A stretch of DNA of 64,000 nt. It comes from Dactylonectria macrodidyma (Eukaryota > Ascomycota > Sordariomycetes > Hypocreales > Nectriaceae). Where the stretch lies: NCBI GenBank assembly GCA_020744425.1, contig JAGMUV010000001.1, positions 4,712,001 to 4,776,000 of the forward strand, written 5' to 3'. The position numbers and the translations under genes were made by a program. How positions within the stretch are numbered: position 1 is the first letter of the stretch; each line of letters begins with the position of its first letter. Of this stretch, positions 1-11,020 are shown one piece after another. The notes below the pieces were generated by a model that made no database searches, was not told the DNA's origin, and saw only the letters and a program-made list of their open reading frames with translations.

Positions 1-1
1 C

Positions 2-1654
2 CTAAAGCAGAAGCTACGCGGGCAGAAGCCTGTGTCAGAAACCGAGTTCGAGAAGTTGATTGGAAACCTCGACGAGTCGCTCTCCGGATCTGACTCAGAC
101 AGTTCGGAAGAAGAGGAGGATGGCCGACAAGAGTCGACACTTACAGCCCTGCTGAAGAAGCAAGCCAAGATTGCGGATAAAAGAGACAATGGGGATGAGG
201 ACGAGGACGAGAGCGCAGCCAGGAAGAACCGTAACAAGATGCCATTACTCTGGTTCGGCTCTCCTGCCCTCCCAGAAAACACCTACTTCGGAATGTACCA
301 CGCAATTCTCACAGGAGAGGAGCAACGGAATACGGATCTAGTCGAGGTCCTCAAGAAGAAACAAGTGGCGCCTATCTCAATGCCAAAGATACCCAAGGAC
401 GGCACGATCCCAGAGATTGCCTACAAGGGCCCTCACATCTTCCTCTGCATGATTGGCGGCGGCCACTTTGCAGCCATGGTCGTGTCGCTCGCGCCGAGGC
501 CGTCAAACCGCGGAACGACCATGAACCGAGAGGCAACTGTGCTCGCGCACAAAACATTCCACCGATACACAACACGAAGAAAACAGGGTGGCTCGCAGTC
601 GGCCAACGACAACGCCAAGGGCACAGCGCACTCAGCTGGTTCGAGCCTACGTCGCTACAACGAGCAAGCCTTGGTAGAGGATATACGCGCCCTGCTGCAG
701 GACTGGAAGGGGCTATTGGACACGGCTGAGCTGCTTTTCATCCGGGCAACGGGCACGACGAATCGGCGAACCCTATTTGGGCCTTACGACGGCCAGGTGC
801 TGAAGCATAACGACACACGAATACGCGGGTTCCCGTTCAACACCAGGAGAGCAACGCAAAGCGAGCTCATGCGGTCGTTCATTGAGTTGACGCGACTAAA
901 AGTTCGCGAAATCGACCCTGCCCAAGAGGCCAAAGAAGCGGAAGCTCCAGCGCCGAAAAAGGCCCCCGAGCCAAAACCTGCGAAGCCGAAGCTATCGGAG
1001 GAGGAAGAGACAGCACTGCTACATACATCACAGTTACAAGCGTTCACCAGAAGATCAAAACTACCGGCGCTGCTGTCATACATCAAAAACAACGCCGTCA
1101 GCCCAGACTTTGAGTTCCAGCCTGCTGAGCAAAATCGGCATGCTCCCCGGCCGCTCCATCTCGCCGCTTCTCAAAACGCAGCCCCGCTGGTGTTAGGGCT
1201 CCTCACGCGCGGTGACGCAGATCCTACGATCAAGAACAAAGAGGGCAAGACACCGTTCGAACTCGCAGGCGACCGCTCCACCAGAGACGCCTTCCGCGTC
1301 GCCCGGTCTGAGCTCGGGGAGGCAAAGTGGTCTTGGGACACGGCCAAGGTGCCTTCTCCCATGACGAAAGCCGAGGCGGACAAGCGCGACGAGAGGGAGA
1401 AGAAAGAGGCAGACCAGCAAGAGGCGGAACGACGGCGGACAGAGGAGGAACGCCTGCGGTCCGAGGGTCCCAAAGTGACGGAGAGCCGGAAGCCCAAGGG
1501 TAATACGCTCGCGACAGGTCTGACAAAGACGCCGCAGGAACGAAGGGAGGCTGAAGCGCGCGGCCTGACGCCAGAGATGAGGATGCGGCTCGAACGAGAG
1601 CGAAGGGCCAGGGCAGCTGAGGAGAGGCTGCGTAGGATGCAGGGCGGCGCATGA
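2..1654 (+). CDS. vms1: Vms1/ANKZF1-type peptidyl-tRNA hydrolase, 5' truncated by window edge
   Basis: Partial CDS: the reading frame is open from base 2 and no ATG precedes the conserved segment, so the start and the N-terminal C2H2 finger lie left of the window. The 550 visible codons show an acidic linker, then a VLRF1 (eRF1-like) domain beginning near HIFLCMIGGGHFA. It carries the GGSQ loop (Gln at bases 596-598), the residue used by Vms1 to release nascent chains from peptidyl-tRNA on stalled 60S subunits. Further on are an ankyrin-like stretch (PLHLAASQNAAPLVLGLL, about bases 1150-1290), a charged coiled coil, and a C-terminal RERRARAAEERLRR that fits a VCP/Cdc48-interacting motif. Known role of the family: ribosome-associated quality control and mitochondrial stress, with Cdc48. 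Single exon over the visible part. Function is assigned from domain order and the catalytic loop; I am confident. Confidence 0.93.
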   Translation, partial: LKQKLRGQKPVSETEFEKLIGNLDESLSGSDSDSSEEEEDGRQESTLTALLKKQAKIADKRDNGDEDEDESAARKNRNKMPLLWFGSPALPENTYFGMYHAILTGEEQRNTDLVEVLKKKQVAPISMPKIPKDGTIPEIAYKGPHIFLCMIGGGHFAAMVVSLAPRPSNRGTTMNREATVLAHKTFHRYTTRRKQGGSQSANDNAKGTAHSAGSSLRRYNEQALVEDIRALLQDWKGLLDTAELLFIRATGTTNRRTLFGPYDGQVLKHNDTRIRGFPFNTRRATQSELMRSFIELTRLKVREIDPAQEAKEAEAPAPKKAPEPKPAKPKLSEEEETALLHTSQLQAFTRRSKLPALLSYIKNNAVSPDFEFQPAEQNRHAPRPLHLAASQNAAPLVLGLLTRGDADPTIKNKEGKTPFELAGDRSTRDAFRVARSELGEAKWSWDTAKVPSPMTKAEADKRDEREKKEADQQEAERRRTEEERLRSEGPKVTESRKPKGNTLATGLTKTPQERREAEARGLTPEMRMRLERERRARAAEERLRRMQGGA

Positions 1655-2601
1655 AAAGCTGGGGAGTTCGCGATACCTGAGCTAGGACGCGACATATATA
1701 AGATATGAAGTAATTCCCAAAACTCGGCATCACACCAGCAACTTACTTAGATTCGCGCATCAGTGACAGTCTTGTCGAGAACTAAGCTCAGGACGGGTCG
1801 CTATGGGCAAAAAGCACAAAAGAGAGTTCGGGAGACAAGCGCTCATGAAGCGCGTTTGATGGTGAGCTATTGAGTTAGTTAAGGCGTCGTGTCGATTTTC
1901 AGTACCATATGGTCTCAATCACATCCACCGCTCAAACTCGAGCTTTCCTCCTGGGTAAACTCATATGCTGCAAGGCGTTGAATATGACCTAGTCGCATCG
2001 ACTCTTTCCAGTTGGTTTGTGGTGGTGAAAGTTGAAAAGCGCGAGGTGGGATGAGCTTAAGGGTGCACGCTATGACGCGGGAGCACGTGACCCCTGTAGC
2101 CAGAATACCCACGACACAAGCAAAATTCCATCTCGTACGCTGATCCAAGCCATAAAGACCGATCTTCTGAAACCAAAGTGAATTTTAGAAAGCATTTTGG
2201 ACGTGGTTAATTTTTGTGTAACATACACGTCCTTTCGCCTCTCAAGATCAACGTGCAGCGCCAAAAGTGGACCCCGATGAAGATTGGTATTGTTCGTGCC
2301 GCTTCAACTCCCAATACTTTCAACAAACGAAAAGCAGATTTGACGTTTACTATATATTCTCCAATAGAGCGAGTTGAATATTCCATAATTTGCTGATATG
2401 AATAAGACTTCAGTCAATAGAACAATCAAGTCTAGAAAGCGTACTGGAGTAAACATGAGCCCATAGCCATGCTCCCAACGCCTACCCTAGAACAAGCCAA
2501 ATCATCATCGTCGTCATCATCATGAGAAGTCATACATCCTGACCCAGCCTCGCATCAACATGTCGAACAAAAACTAAACACAATTAAACACAGAAGAACC
2601 C
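1655..2601. other. intergenic, convergent 3' regions
   Basis: Between the convergent vms1 and the small minus-strand gene. No ORF with coding character. A short (tca/tcg) trinucleotide run lies near 2503-2525. Nothing else seen. Confidence 0.5.
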
Positions 2602-2970
2602 CTAGAATCCCATTTCCATCATGTCATTCCAGTGCATCTCCTCTTCGCTCAAATCCATCGGATCCCACAACTGGCCCGCAGCAACCTCTTCAACGCGCAC
2701 ATGCAGCTTCCCGAACGGCACACGAAACAGCTCCTCTGCCAGTAACAGCGCTGGTCCTTCGTTGACGGATGAGCCCGCAACGGCGATGTTCACGCCCACT
2801 GTCCAGTCCGGCGTGACGCGGACTTGCAGAGCGAGGTTTTCGGGGATGCCCGGCTGTGACGCGAAGAAGCCGGGGTTGCCTTGCGGTGTGATGCTTAGAT
2901 TGGACAGGTTGAGGAGAGGCAGTAGATGGGATAGAATGTCGTAGATGAATTGATGTTGTTGCTGGTTCAT
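2602..2970 (-). CDS. hypothetical protein, 122 aa
   Basis: I do not recognise this protein. Start chosen at the ATG giving MNQQQHQFIYDILSHLLPLL; a further upstream ATG in the same frame (3030) would add 20 residues of different composition and is less likely. The product is soluble-looking, with an amphipathic helical N-terminus, a central beta-like stretch (NLALQVRVTPDWTVGVNIAVAG) and an acidic end (DLSEEEMHWNDMMEMGF). No signal peptide or membrane segment with the chosen start. It is convergent with vms1, and the wobble positions are G/C-rich as in the neighbouring genes. Probably a genuine small fungal gene, but function is unknown. Confidence 0.5.
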   Translation of the reverse strand: MNQQQHQFIYDILSHLLPLLNLSNLSITPQGNPGFFASQPGIPENLALQVRVTPDWTVGVNIAVAGSSVNEGPALLLAEELFRVPFGKLHVRVEEVAAGQLWDPMDLSEEEMHWNDMMEMGF

Positions 2971-5900
2971 GGTCTTCTGGAACCAGATGCAACAGGGAGG
3001 GAGGAATATCAGGATCAAAGCAATGTGCAATAAATGAGTGACAATGGCAAATCTGGAAATTGATTTGACGACTACAAAACGAAGTTTACCAGTAAGCGGA
3101 TGAAGCGCTTATTTTATAGAACATCAGGCTGCTCGAAGCTGTATCGAATCCATGCCAACTAGCGAAATGCACAATCAGGGTTTCAAGGCTGTGTTCGGCG
3201 GTTGCCTAGCATTCACCAAAGCCCACCACGCATTTGCGGCGCTAACAGCGAATGAATCATCGCGATGAGCATCATGTGATCGATAGCAAGCCCCCAAGGC
3301 TGGAAAACCCATTCAGCTAAGCCAATGGCCAATGAAGCCCCACCCGCCTTGAAGATGCACGCTGCAGTGCGTCGCTGGGTTGAGCTAGGACCATGGGACC
3401 CGTGCAGGAACAGAGAAGGCTGATCTGAGGTATAGAAGGCAATGGAACATCGCAAATGGAGGGTTCATGTATTGGTCGTAGATGGAGTGCAATCTGTTAT
3501 GCGGAGTACCTAGCACTCGAAATGACGATTTCACTGCTAATGATGGCCTGGCATGACGGGCCCTCAATTGTAGCACCAGCTGTGTGTAGCATGTTATCGA
3601 CCGAGTGACAGTGTGAGCACAACGCAGAGCCGTACAGGGCGCCGTGTGAACCATGGTCAAGTAACCAGATCAACAGTGCGTCGTGAAAATGGGAGTTCGG
3701 TATAGCCAGCGCATGATTGCAAAGCGACAAAAGCCATTGTTTGCCATCAGTTCTAATTAGGCGCGATTCGAGTCGTCAACTGAGTCAAATGCATTGACCA
3801 GCATGGACAATGTAATACATGTTCGAGTATGGGGAAGTGATTGTGTGATGCGATCGATCGGGAGAAGCAGGTGCGCTGCAATTGAGTTAGCAGGTTCAGT
3901 TGGAAAATGGCTCATGAGACATAGCGCCTGATGTCAGCTAACAGCGGAGTGTCTGGAAGCTGACGACAAGTTGGGAACCAGCGCGGATGTTGACAGCTGG
4001 AGTTGACGAGTTTGTGAGTGGTAGGCTTCTTTGACTCTGCAACTTCGAAATCAACACAGTCGAACAGAAGGAATGATGAAAATAATTTCATCTCATAATT
4101 AACACATCAGGATGAAATGGCTTCCAGCCATCGCTGAAGCTAGTTCGCGGCGCCAGCCCTAATGTTTCGCCGGTCGTCTATTGGGGAGTGAATCTTGGTT
4201 GCCGCCTAGGACGGCTGAATCTAGGGCAACTGGTGAAACAAGTCCAGTCTCAGATGCAGCTGAGAAGCTGACGTACGATTGATGGTACGCAGTGCGCCAA
4301 GGGCGATCCCGACATTCCTTGGGACGTTCGGGATTAAGAGATTCTTGCGAGTTGACGGCACCAATGGGTCCGAGCCCATTTCCAAGTCTTCGAATAGATA
4401 GAATGGTGATTCTCTCAGAAGTTTACCACACTGAACGCCTGGTGTTGGGCAAGGATGTCTGTGCAAGTCGCGGAGGGGTTGAAAACTAACCCTTTCCCGG
4501 CCGAACATGGGGCTAGCAGAACTTCACAGCCACCTCCTCCTCCTGCCAGAAAGGGATAGCAGCAACGGGCGTGCTTCAGGTGTTGGTAGGCTGCCCGAAA
4601 TAGGAGCAGTGAACCGGCCAGGCCCCAGACGACATCTGCAGGTACCCGGGGCCCGGACCCAGACTCGTCCTCCCAGAAGCAGAAAGCGGTTGCCAGGGAT
4701 TAGGCCCTGGGCGAGGTAGTCTTGAAGCCCTTGACAAAAGGCAACGTCCCTTGGCAAAAGGGGCGAACCATTCGGAACGACCTGTCAAGTCTTGCGGACA
4801 CAGGGGTGCCTAGACCACGCGAGTTCGGCAATTCTATACTACCACGCAGTTGCACCCAACGGAAGAATACCCATTGCTTTGGGACGCGGGCAAACCCAAC
4901 GCCGTCAAACCTGGATTCGCTCTCCTCCCTGGGTGGCATCATCTTCGGCGAGGCACGCTGTCGGGCAATTTTGTGCATGAAACATGGAAACCAGATTTTC
5001 CTGGGCAAGGCGATCGGTGGAGAAAGTACCCAAAGATGTGAAGTTATCCAGCAATCCAAATAATGCCAAAGCACTTGGCGATACGTTTGTAGATCCGGCG
5101 CCGGCCAGGAGGAGATGCGGGTGTATGATGTGAACGATAACCTTCGCATAAAACTGTGAGTATCCCGCATGAAGTAGGTTACGTAGCAGTTGGCCGCGTC
5201 ACACGCAGGGAAGTATACGAAGAGTCAAATGACTGCTTGATTTAGATGAGCGTCGACACCTCATCTGTCTGCAACAGAGTTTGCACCGGGAACAAATGTT
5301 TCTCAAGCCGATGGTGCTGTGCCTCTCAATACACCGTCGCCGGCAGCAAGTTTCCTATCCACCGGTCAGAAAAAGCATATTGCTGTGATGTGCGAGCAAA
5401 CAATGCACGGCTATGGAGAACCCAACCCCAATAAGAACGGCTATCACCGCAAGTCGAAACATCAGGATCCCAAAAAAAGCAGACACTGACAAGCCCTTCC
5501 GAGAGCTCCGTGGGTCTCTGGCGAGAATCCGAAAAAGGATTCCATGACAAACTAGCCATCACCAACAGGGTTGCAACGGGCGATATTGTCCACTGGGTCG
5601 GTCGATGATACCGGGATGTTGGTGCCCGGGACCTGACTCGACACTTTGTTGGCTTGAATCATTCATGACCGCAACATCTCTACAAGAGGCACGCAGTGCA
5701 GGGTAGCCCGCGTGTTGGATGCGAAAGGACGGATCCTACTCAGGTTTGGCGGCATCATGTTCGTCCATAGGTCCGAAAAGACACCATAAAAATGACGGCA
5801 AATTGTTAATAGTATCTCTTGATAGTGACTGGTTTCGAACAGCATCTGGAAAGCTGGCGATAGGCCGACTGGTACCCAAGACATTAGAATGGCGAGCCAC

Positions 5901-8900
5901 CATTGGCGAACCACCGCCAGTGTTGGTGCGAGTCACGGGTGCGCTATCGCTATCACAGTCGCATGCAAAAACAGTGTGGTCTTGTTAGTGTCATACTAGA
6001 AAGCCGACTCGCAGAAGAACCCAGCTAAAGCACAAGCATTACCTGTCTGGGTTGGGCTGAACGGTGACAGGGTTGTAGTCAACCAGCGATTTGAGAGGGG
6101 GAAGACCGAGCGCCGCCTGTATGGGAGCATGGAAGCATGGATGGGAAATTAAACAGGGGAGGATCGTGGTACTGTGGAGGGGCAACGGCTGGCGTCACCA
6201 GATTCAGGTGAGCGACGGGTTGCCAGATTCAGCTCCGTCTTTTGTTTCGACGGGTGATAGATCATTGAAACTCCCGAGCTGGGTCCGGAATGGACGTCCC
6301 TCGTTTGCATGGTTCAGATGGCCAAAGAAGGATCCAAGGTTACCTTAGTTTTCGCATCCCGGGTGCAGGCGGCTTGGAGAATGTGGGATGTTGCGACTTT
6401 GAAGGCGTGTGTGTGCGTGCGTGTGTACACTTGTTCTACTGTTTCTGAAAGGATTGGATTCAAGATCGTCTTGAATGGCCATAGTTGGTCCCTTGTCATC
6501 CCACTGACTTTGGCTGCTTGGCTTCAGTCTTGTCTCTTATCCTTCTTGGGCTTCATCGCATGGCTTCTTCGTCTTGTCTTTTTCTCGAGCGCTTGGAATC
6601 TCTCGCGGCTAGAGCCTTAGGGCGAGACAGACAGGGGGCTGTATCGACGATTGACACAATGACATCTAAAGAGCTTCTATCCGGTGGTCCAGAGGCTCTC
6701 CGCCGTTTCCGGATGCGCGCTTTGGCATCCAAATCAAGACGGCGAATCGCCGAACAAGTCAGTTTCTGAGACAACCCTGACCAAAAAGGCAGCGGACGCG
6801 ATTGATTGGTGCAGCCGTAGCGGGTCTTGTTTCGGTCTCAGTGTTGATGGCTACTTGATCTCCGATTGGCTGCCCTGATGTTGAAACGAGCCAGTACCGC
6901 TGAGGGTGCCCCCCTTGATGTTGGAACCAGCTTCTAGCAGCTGTAGTCTAACTTAATTGTGTATGTGCGTGTGGTGGGTGGGAGGCTGGCGGTCAATGCC
7001 ATGGATTGCTTCTAAAAATGAACCTGAAGAAGACTGGAGATGCGGGACAAGCATAATGTGGTGTTGAACCTTTGTGTGACTTTTTTATGCTTCATGCCAG
7101 ACGGCTTTGGCTTTGACGGAGTGGATCCTGTCTGTCAGAACCCAATGTGATTGCTGGATTCCGCGACTCCCGAAGGGGCTGCCAGCGTGTATTTGTGCCG
7201 TCGTCTCTCGCCTCCCGTTTAACCAACGCAGATGCCGATAAGCGCCTGTGGTGGCGTCGGCGCGTGCGTGGGAGACGGACAAGCGACGACGCCAAAGACG
7301 GTGACGCTGGGCAGACAAACGGCCTCGGAGATTGATTAACGGTTGAACGGTTGAGGCGAAATTTGCAGCCGATTCCACTGAACGCAGTTATCGGCGGGAG
7401 GACATGAGGACCATGTCATGGAACCTAGCCGGTCAGGCGACGCCAGTGCTGGACGGGCCTCGTGGGGCCATGGGATGGCCTCAAGGAGTCAAGGTCACGA
7501 ACGCTTCATTTATTCCGTCGCCAGGTGGTCGGCAGCCTCGTCGGCCCAGGGCCCCTGGGGATACCCATTGTTTGTTCATGGGGACATCGCTCCATGGACG
7601 GCCGACTTCCGCCCATGCTTGCGGGCTCCGCTGCCCGTGGCCAGCCTGGCCCAGATCCCCATCCTAATCGACCATCAACAGCGGGGACCGGTGGTGACGG
7701 TGACAAGAATACAACGGCCCTGAGTCTGCATTGAGCCGTGGAGGCCGGTGACATGGCGGGAATAGGAAAGACCCATGTTCCCGGCCCTGACATGATCGCT
7801 TTGGATCGCATTGGCTATCGTGTCTTCGTGCTGGACGACTCATGGATGGGCGACTTCATTTCCACTGAGGGGAAGGTAATGTCGAGAGCAATATCGAGAG
7901 CAATATCAAGAGCAATATCGAAGCAATATCGGAAGGTTTGTATAGACTTGGATGAAAATAGATAGGTGACGAAATTCCCCGATGCCACATAGCATAGCCA
8001 TCGTGCATAGAGGATCTAAAGAGGGATGTGGCTGTGAGCATAATTCGGGAGGGAGTCTCCGGCCTCCTGATTCGCACTTCGTGGTCAAGGGGTTGTCGCG
8101 ACTTGGAACACTGGGCGTCGATCAATGTTTGAGGTGCTTGGACGAAGAGGAGCAGTAGGAGAAGGAGTGGTAGGATTTGGCAATGGGATCCTAGCGGACA
8201 GACTCACTAGGCCGGGGGGAGAAGAAGGAGGTTGACTCTTCTGGGTTGTCTTGTCTGTGTGGTTGACTGAAAAGAGCCACTGACGCGAGTGAATCCTTCC
8301 CGCGGTGACCCAGTGGCCCGGTGGCCCAGTCCAGTGACCCCCAGTGGCTTGTTGGTGACACTGGCTGGTGGAACTTGGAGGCAAGACAGTCTGGGGGAGG
8401 CGGCGACCGCTACAGATCATAGCGCCGCACTGAGGGGGCCCTGATGGCCCCTAGAGGCCTAGAGGGTAGCACCCGAAACAGCGGCCGCTGGGGCCGCCCT
8501 GGAAGCGCTGGCAAATCGGTTGGCGGACGAGCCACGCAGCCCACGGTACCTGCAGGAAGGGGCAAAGGAAGGCGACGAAGACTAAAAAGTTGACAGGGAT
8601 GCCCCACTAACCCCCCGAAAGAAGCCCTTAAAGCGCTCTGCTAAGGTGGCGAAGCGTTTCAACGTCTAGGATGAGCTTTGACTGGCAAAGTGGCTTTTGC
8701 TTTTGCCAGTTCTTTTTTCACGGAGCACTCTGAGCGGAGGCTGCCGAATGAGGGGCACTGTATGCACTGTGTATGTCCCTGACGGACTCCCTGGAAGAAT
8801 GACTTGTCTGCTGCTGGGTGTCCCTGGATCCTTGAGATGGAGCCAAATCAACGGTGGCACGGAGCCTCTACTACGTGAGGTACGTACGTGGATATGGAGG

Positions 8901-10770
8901 CAGCCGGTCGAGAAAAGGACAAGGCAAGGTCCTCTTTAAGGTTAGAATGGAAGCCAGGGCAGCACAGGCAAAGAGAGAGCTGGGCAGTAAGGAGAAAACA
9001 GCCCAGTAGGGAGACAGATGGCAGCCCAGTAAGGAGAGTGCTGCTGGGGGAAAGAGCAAGGAAGGGCATGGGCATTCCTAGATTACCATTTTTGTTGCCT
9101 GAGGTGGGTGCTTCCCAGTACAACGTTGTATCTCTTCACCGTCGTAGGCCTGGCCGCCGCCTGTTCCAGCCACTTTCCCTTTATCGTCGATGGAGGCGGA
9201 CGAGATTGTTCCCGTACAATTATCGTTCTTGACAGTGCGCAAAGCCTTTGTTTCTGTCATTGTCATTCAACGCAGCTTCGTCGGATCATACTCAATGGAA
9301 GGTAGTGGAGCATCGGCGTTGGCTCGCGCCGCCTCCAGTGTGTGTCTCCAATTGCGTCCAGTGTCTCCGGTTGATGTCGACGGGCTTTAGCGGCAACGGT
9401 GACGCCGCGCATAGAAACGGCGCCAGTAAACGCACGGCATGTACAGCGGCTCTGCGCTGGTGCGGCGACCAAAGAAGCCACAGTCCACAATGATCATCAA
9501 CGTTTTTGCCCACCATGGTCCATGGGGCGGTTTCCAAAGTTAGCAGCGGCTGGCCTAGTGGCAACGTCTTTGCGCCTTTGTGCTCTACATTGGCATCTCT
9601 CAGCTCACTCGCCTCAGGGTTGCCCCATGATGGCGGTTGATGCATGGGCTGCTAGAAGAGGGACGACTCAAGATTGGCCAGCCCCGCATCGCCAATAGCA
9701 TGGCCAAATCGCCTTGGAGGGGTATTACGGCCACCAGCTAGAACATGGGAGGGCGCACAGTGGGAAGCTGTGAGCTACCTGAGTATAGTTTCGGGCCATA
9801 AGTCTCCGGACACTCTCATTTTTACTCAGACTCAGCACCTTTATATTAATCTCTAATAAGTACCTACTTTATATATAAAATGGTATTTAGATAAGCATAA
9901 TGTAGTACCTAACCAAAAGAATACAGATACCTAAATTACTGCATTTAGATGCGCCTAAATACAGTTTATCAAAAATCATAACGAACTGCATTATCGCATT
10001 AACGTGGGAGTGTACGGAGACCTTTGGCCCCTCACTGTACGTACGTCCTGGCTTAAGCATGAACAAGCATAAACAAAGGACCGAAGGAGCCGAAAGGAGA
10101 GCATCAATAGCAGAGAAAGGGGAGCACAAGGGATGTGGAGGAGCCCATGCCAGGCACAGGCACAGCATTGGTTATCGACAATTGTTCCGTCGACTGTGGT
10201 GCCAGACATGCTCAGTCGATCAGTCCATTCATGGCGCTTTTGGACCCTTGTCTCGGCAACTAAGTTAGACGCGCCCCAGGCAGGCCCTGGTCGTCTTGGC
10301 CATCTCTCGCAGCACCTCACCAAATCGTCTGGCCTTCGCCGTAGCCGCACTGACGACCCCTGGTTAGGTGGGCCTGGATCCATCGTCGCTGTTCCTGGAC
10401 GACAACCCTGTACAACAACCCTGGACGATGACCCTAGTCGCCAGGGACTCGGACATCCTGGCTTGACGTCGCTGGAGCCGCCCGACGCCCAACACCACCT
10501 CACCGGAGAGCTTGGACGAGCACAGCTTCTAGACTGAAGCATGCACGGCTCAGGAGCCCTCTGATCGCTGTCCTCCACCCCGGCTGGCTCTCGGCTGGTG
10601 GTTGAATGGAGTCACTGGACAGGGGCCGCCGTCGACAATGCCATCTCCACCCACCACAAACTGGGGGCCTCCTTGGCTCCAGATGCCGGCTGGCCGGCCT
10701 TTGTCCACTCTTTGGTTGCAGGTGAGTGACCAGTCGACTCTTTCGTGCGGATGGTTGGACTGACCTGCTT
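2971..10770. other. about 7.8 kb region without a supportable gene, upstream of the adhesin
   Basis: Numerous short ORFs on both strands overlap each other, lack conserved motifs, and show no exon-intron series I can join. I see no RNA gene. Composition is mosaic: AT-rich at 9840-9990, GC-rich at 8270-8560. There are TG-rich runs near 6405-6430 and 6960-6985. The length fits either a very long promoter for the cell-surface gene at 11 kb or eroded repeats. I cannot decide between these from sequence alone. Confidence 0.5.
7883..7932. repeat. short tandem repeat, about 12-bp unit, four copies
   Basis: Four imperfect head-to-tail copies of a unit close to gagagcaatatc; the last copy is one base shorter. 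No gene contains it. Minisatellite-like. Confidence 0.75.
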
Positions 10771-11020
10771 GAGTATATAGTTGCTTCGCATGCCCTTTCA
10801 GTTACAGCTTTCTTTCCTGCCTCATCACCCACATTTCTTCTTTCTTTTTTTCCCTTACTCTCAAGCAAGTCTCTTTTCCTTCTTGGTCTCAAAGTCATTC
10901 GCTTCCTTTGAACCAATCTCTTAATTACATTCTCCTTGTATACCATATCGTCTACTACTGCACACTCGCTACTGCAACTACAACAACAACCACTATTTTT
11001 ACCATCGTTCATTCTTCACC
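10771..11020 (+). promoter_or_regulatory. core promoter and pyrimidine-rich leader of the adhesin gene
   Basis: A TATA-like TATATAG at 10774-10780 is followed by a strongly pyrimidine-rich tract (about 10807-10890) and a CAA/CTA-rich leader just before the ATG at 11021. This arrangement is typical of highly expressed fungal genes. The leader would be about 200 nt long. Confidence 0.6.

Noticed and set aside
4221..5170. Cluster of overlapping ORFs on both strands
   Set aside because: No consistent frame, motif or splice pattern; expected by chance in GC-balanced non-coding DNA.
7404..7811. Overlapping ORFs of about 100 codons in several frames
   Set aside because: Open in nearly all frames because of GC-rich composition; no motif.
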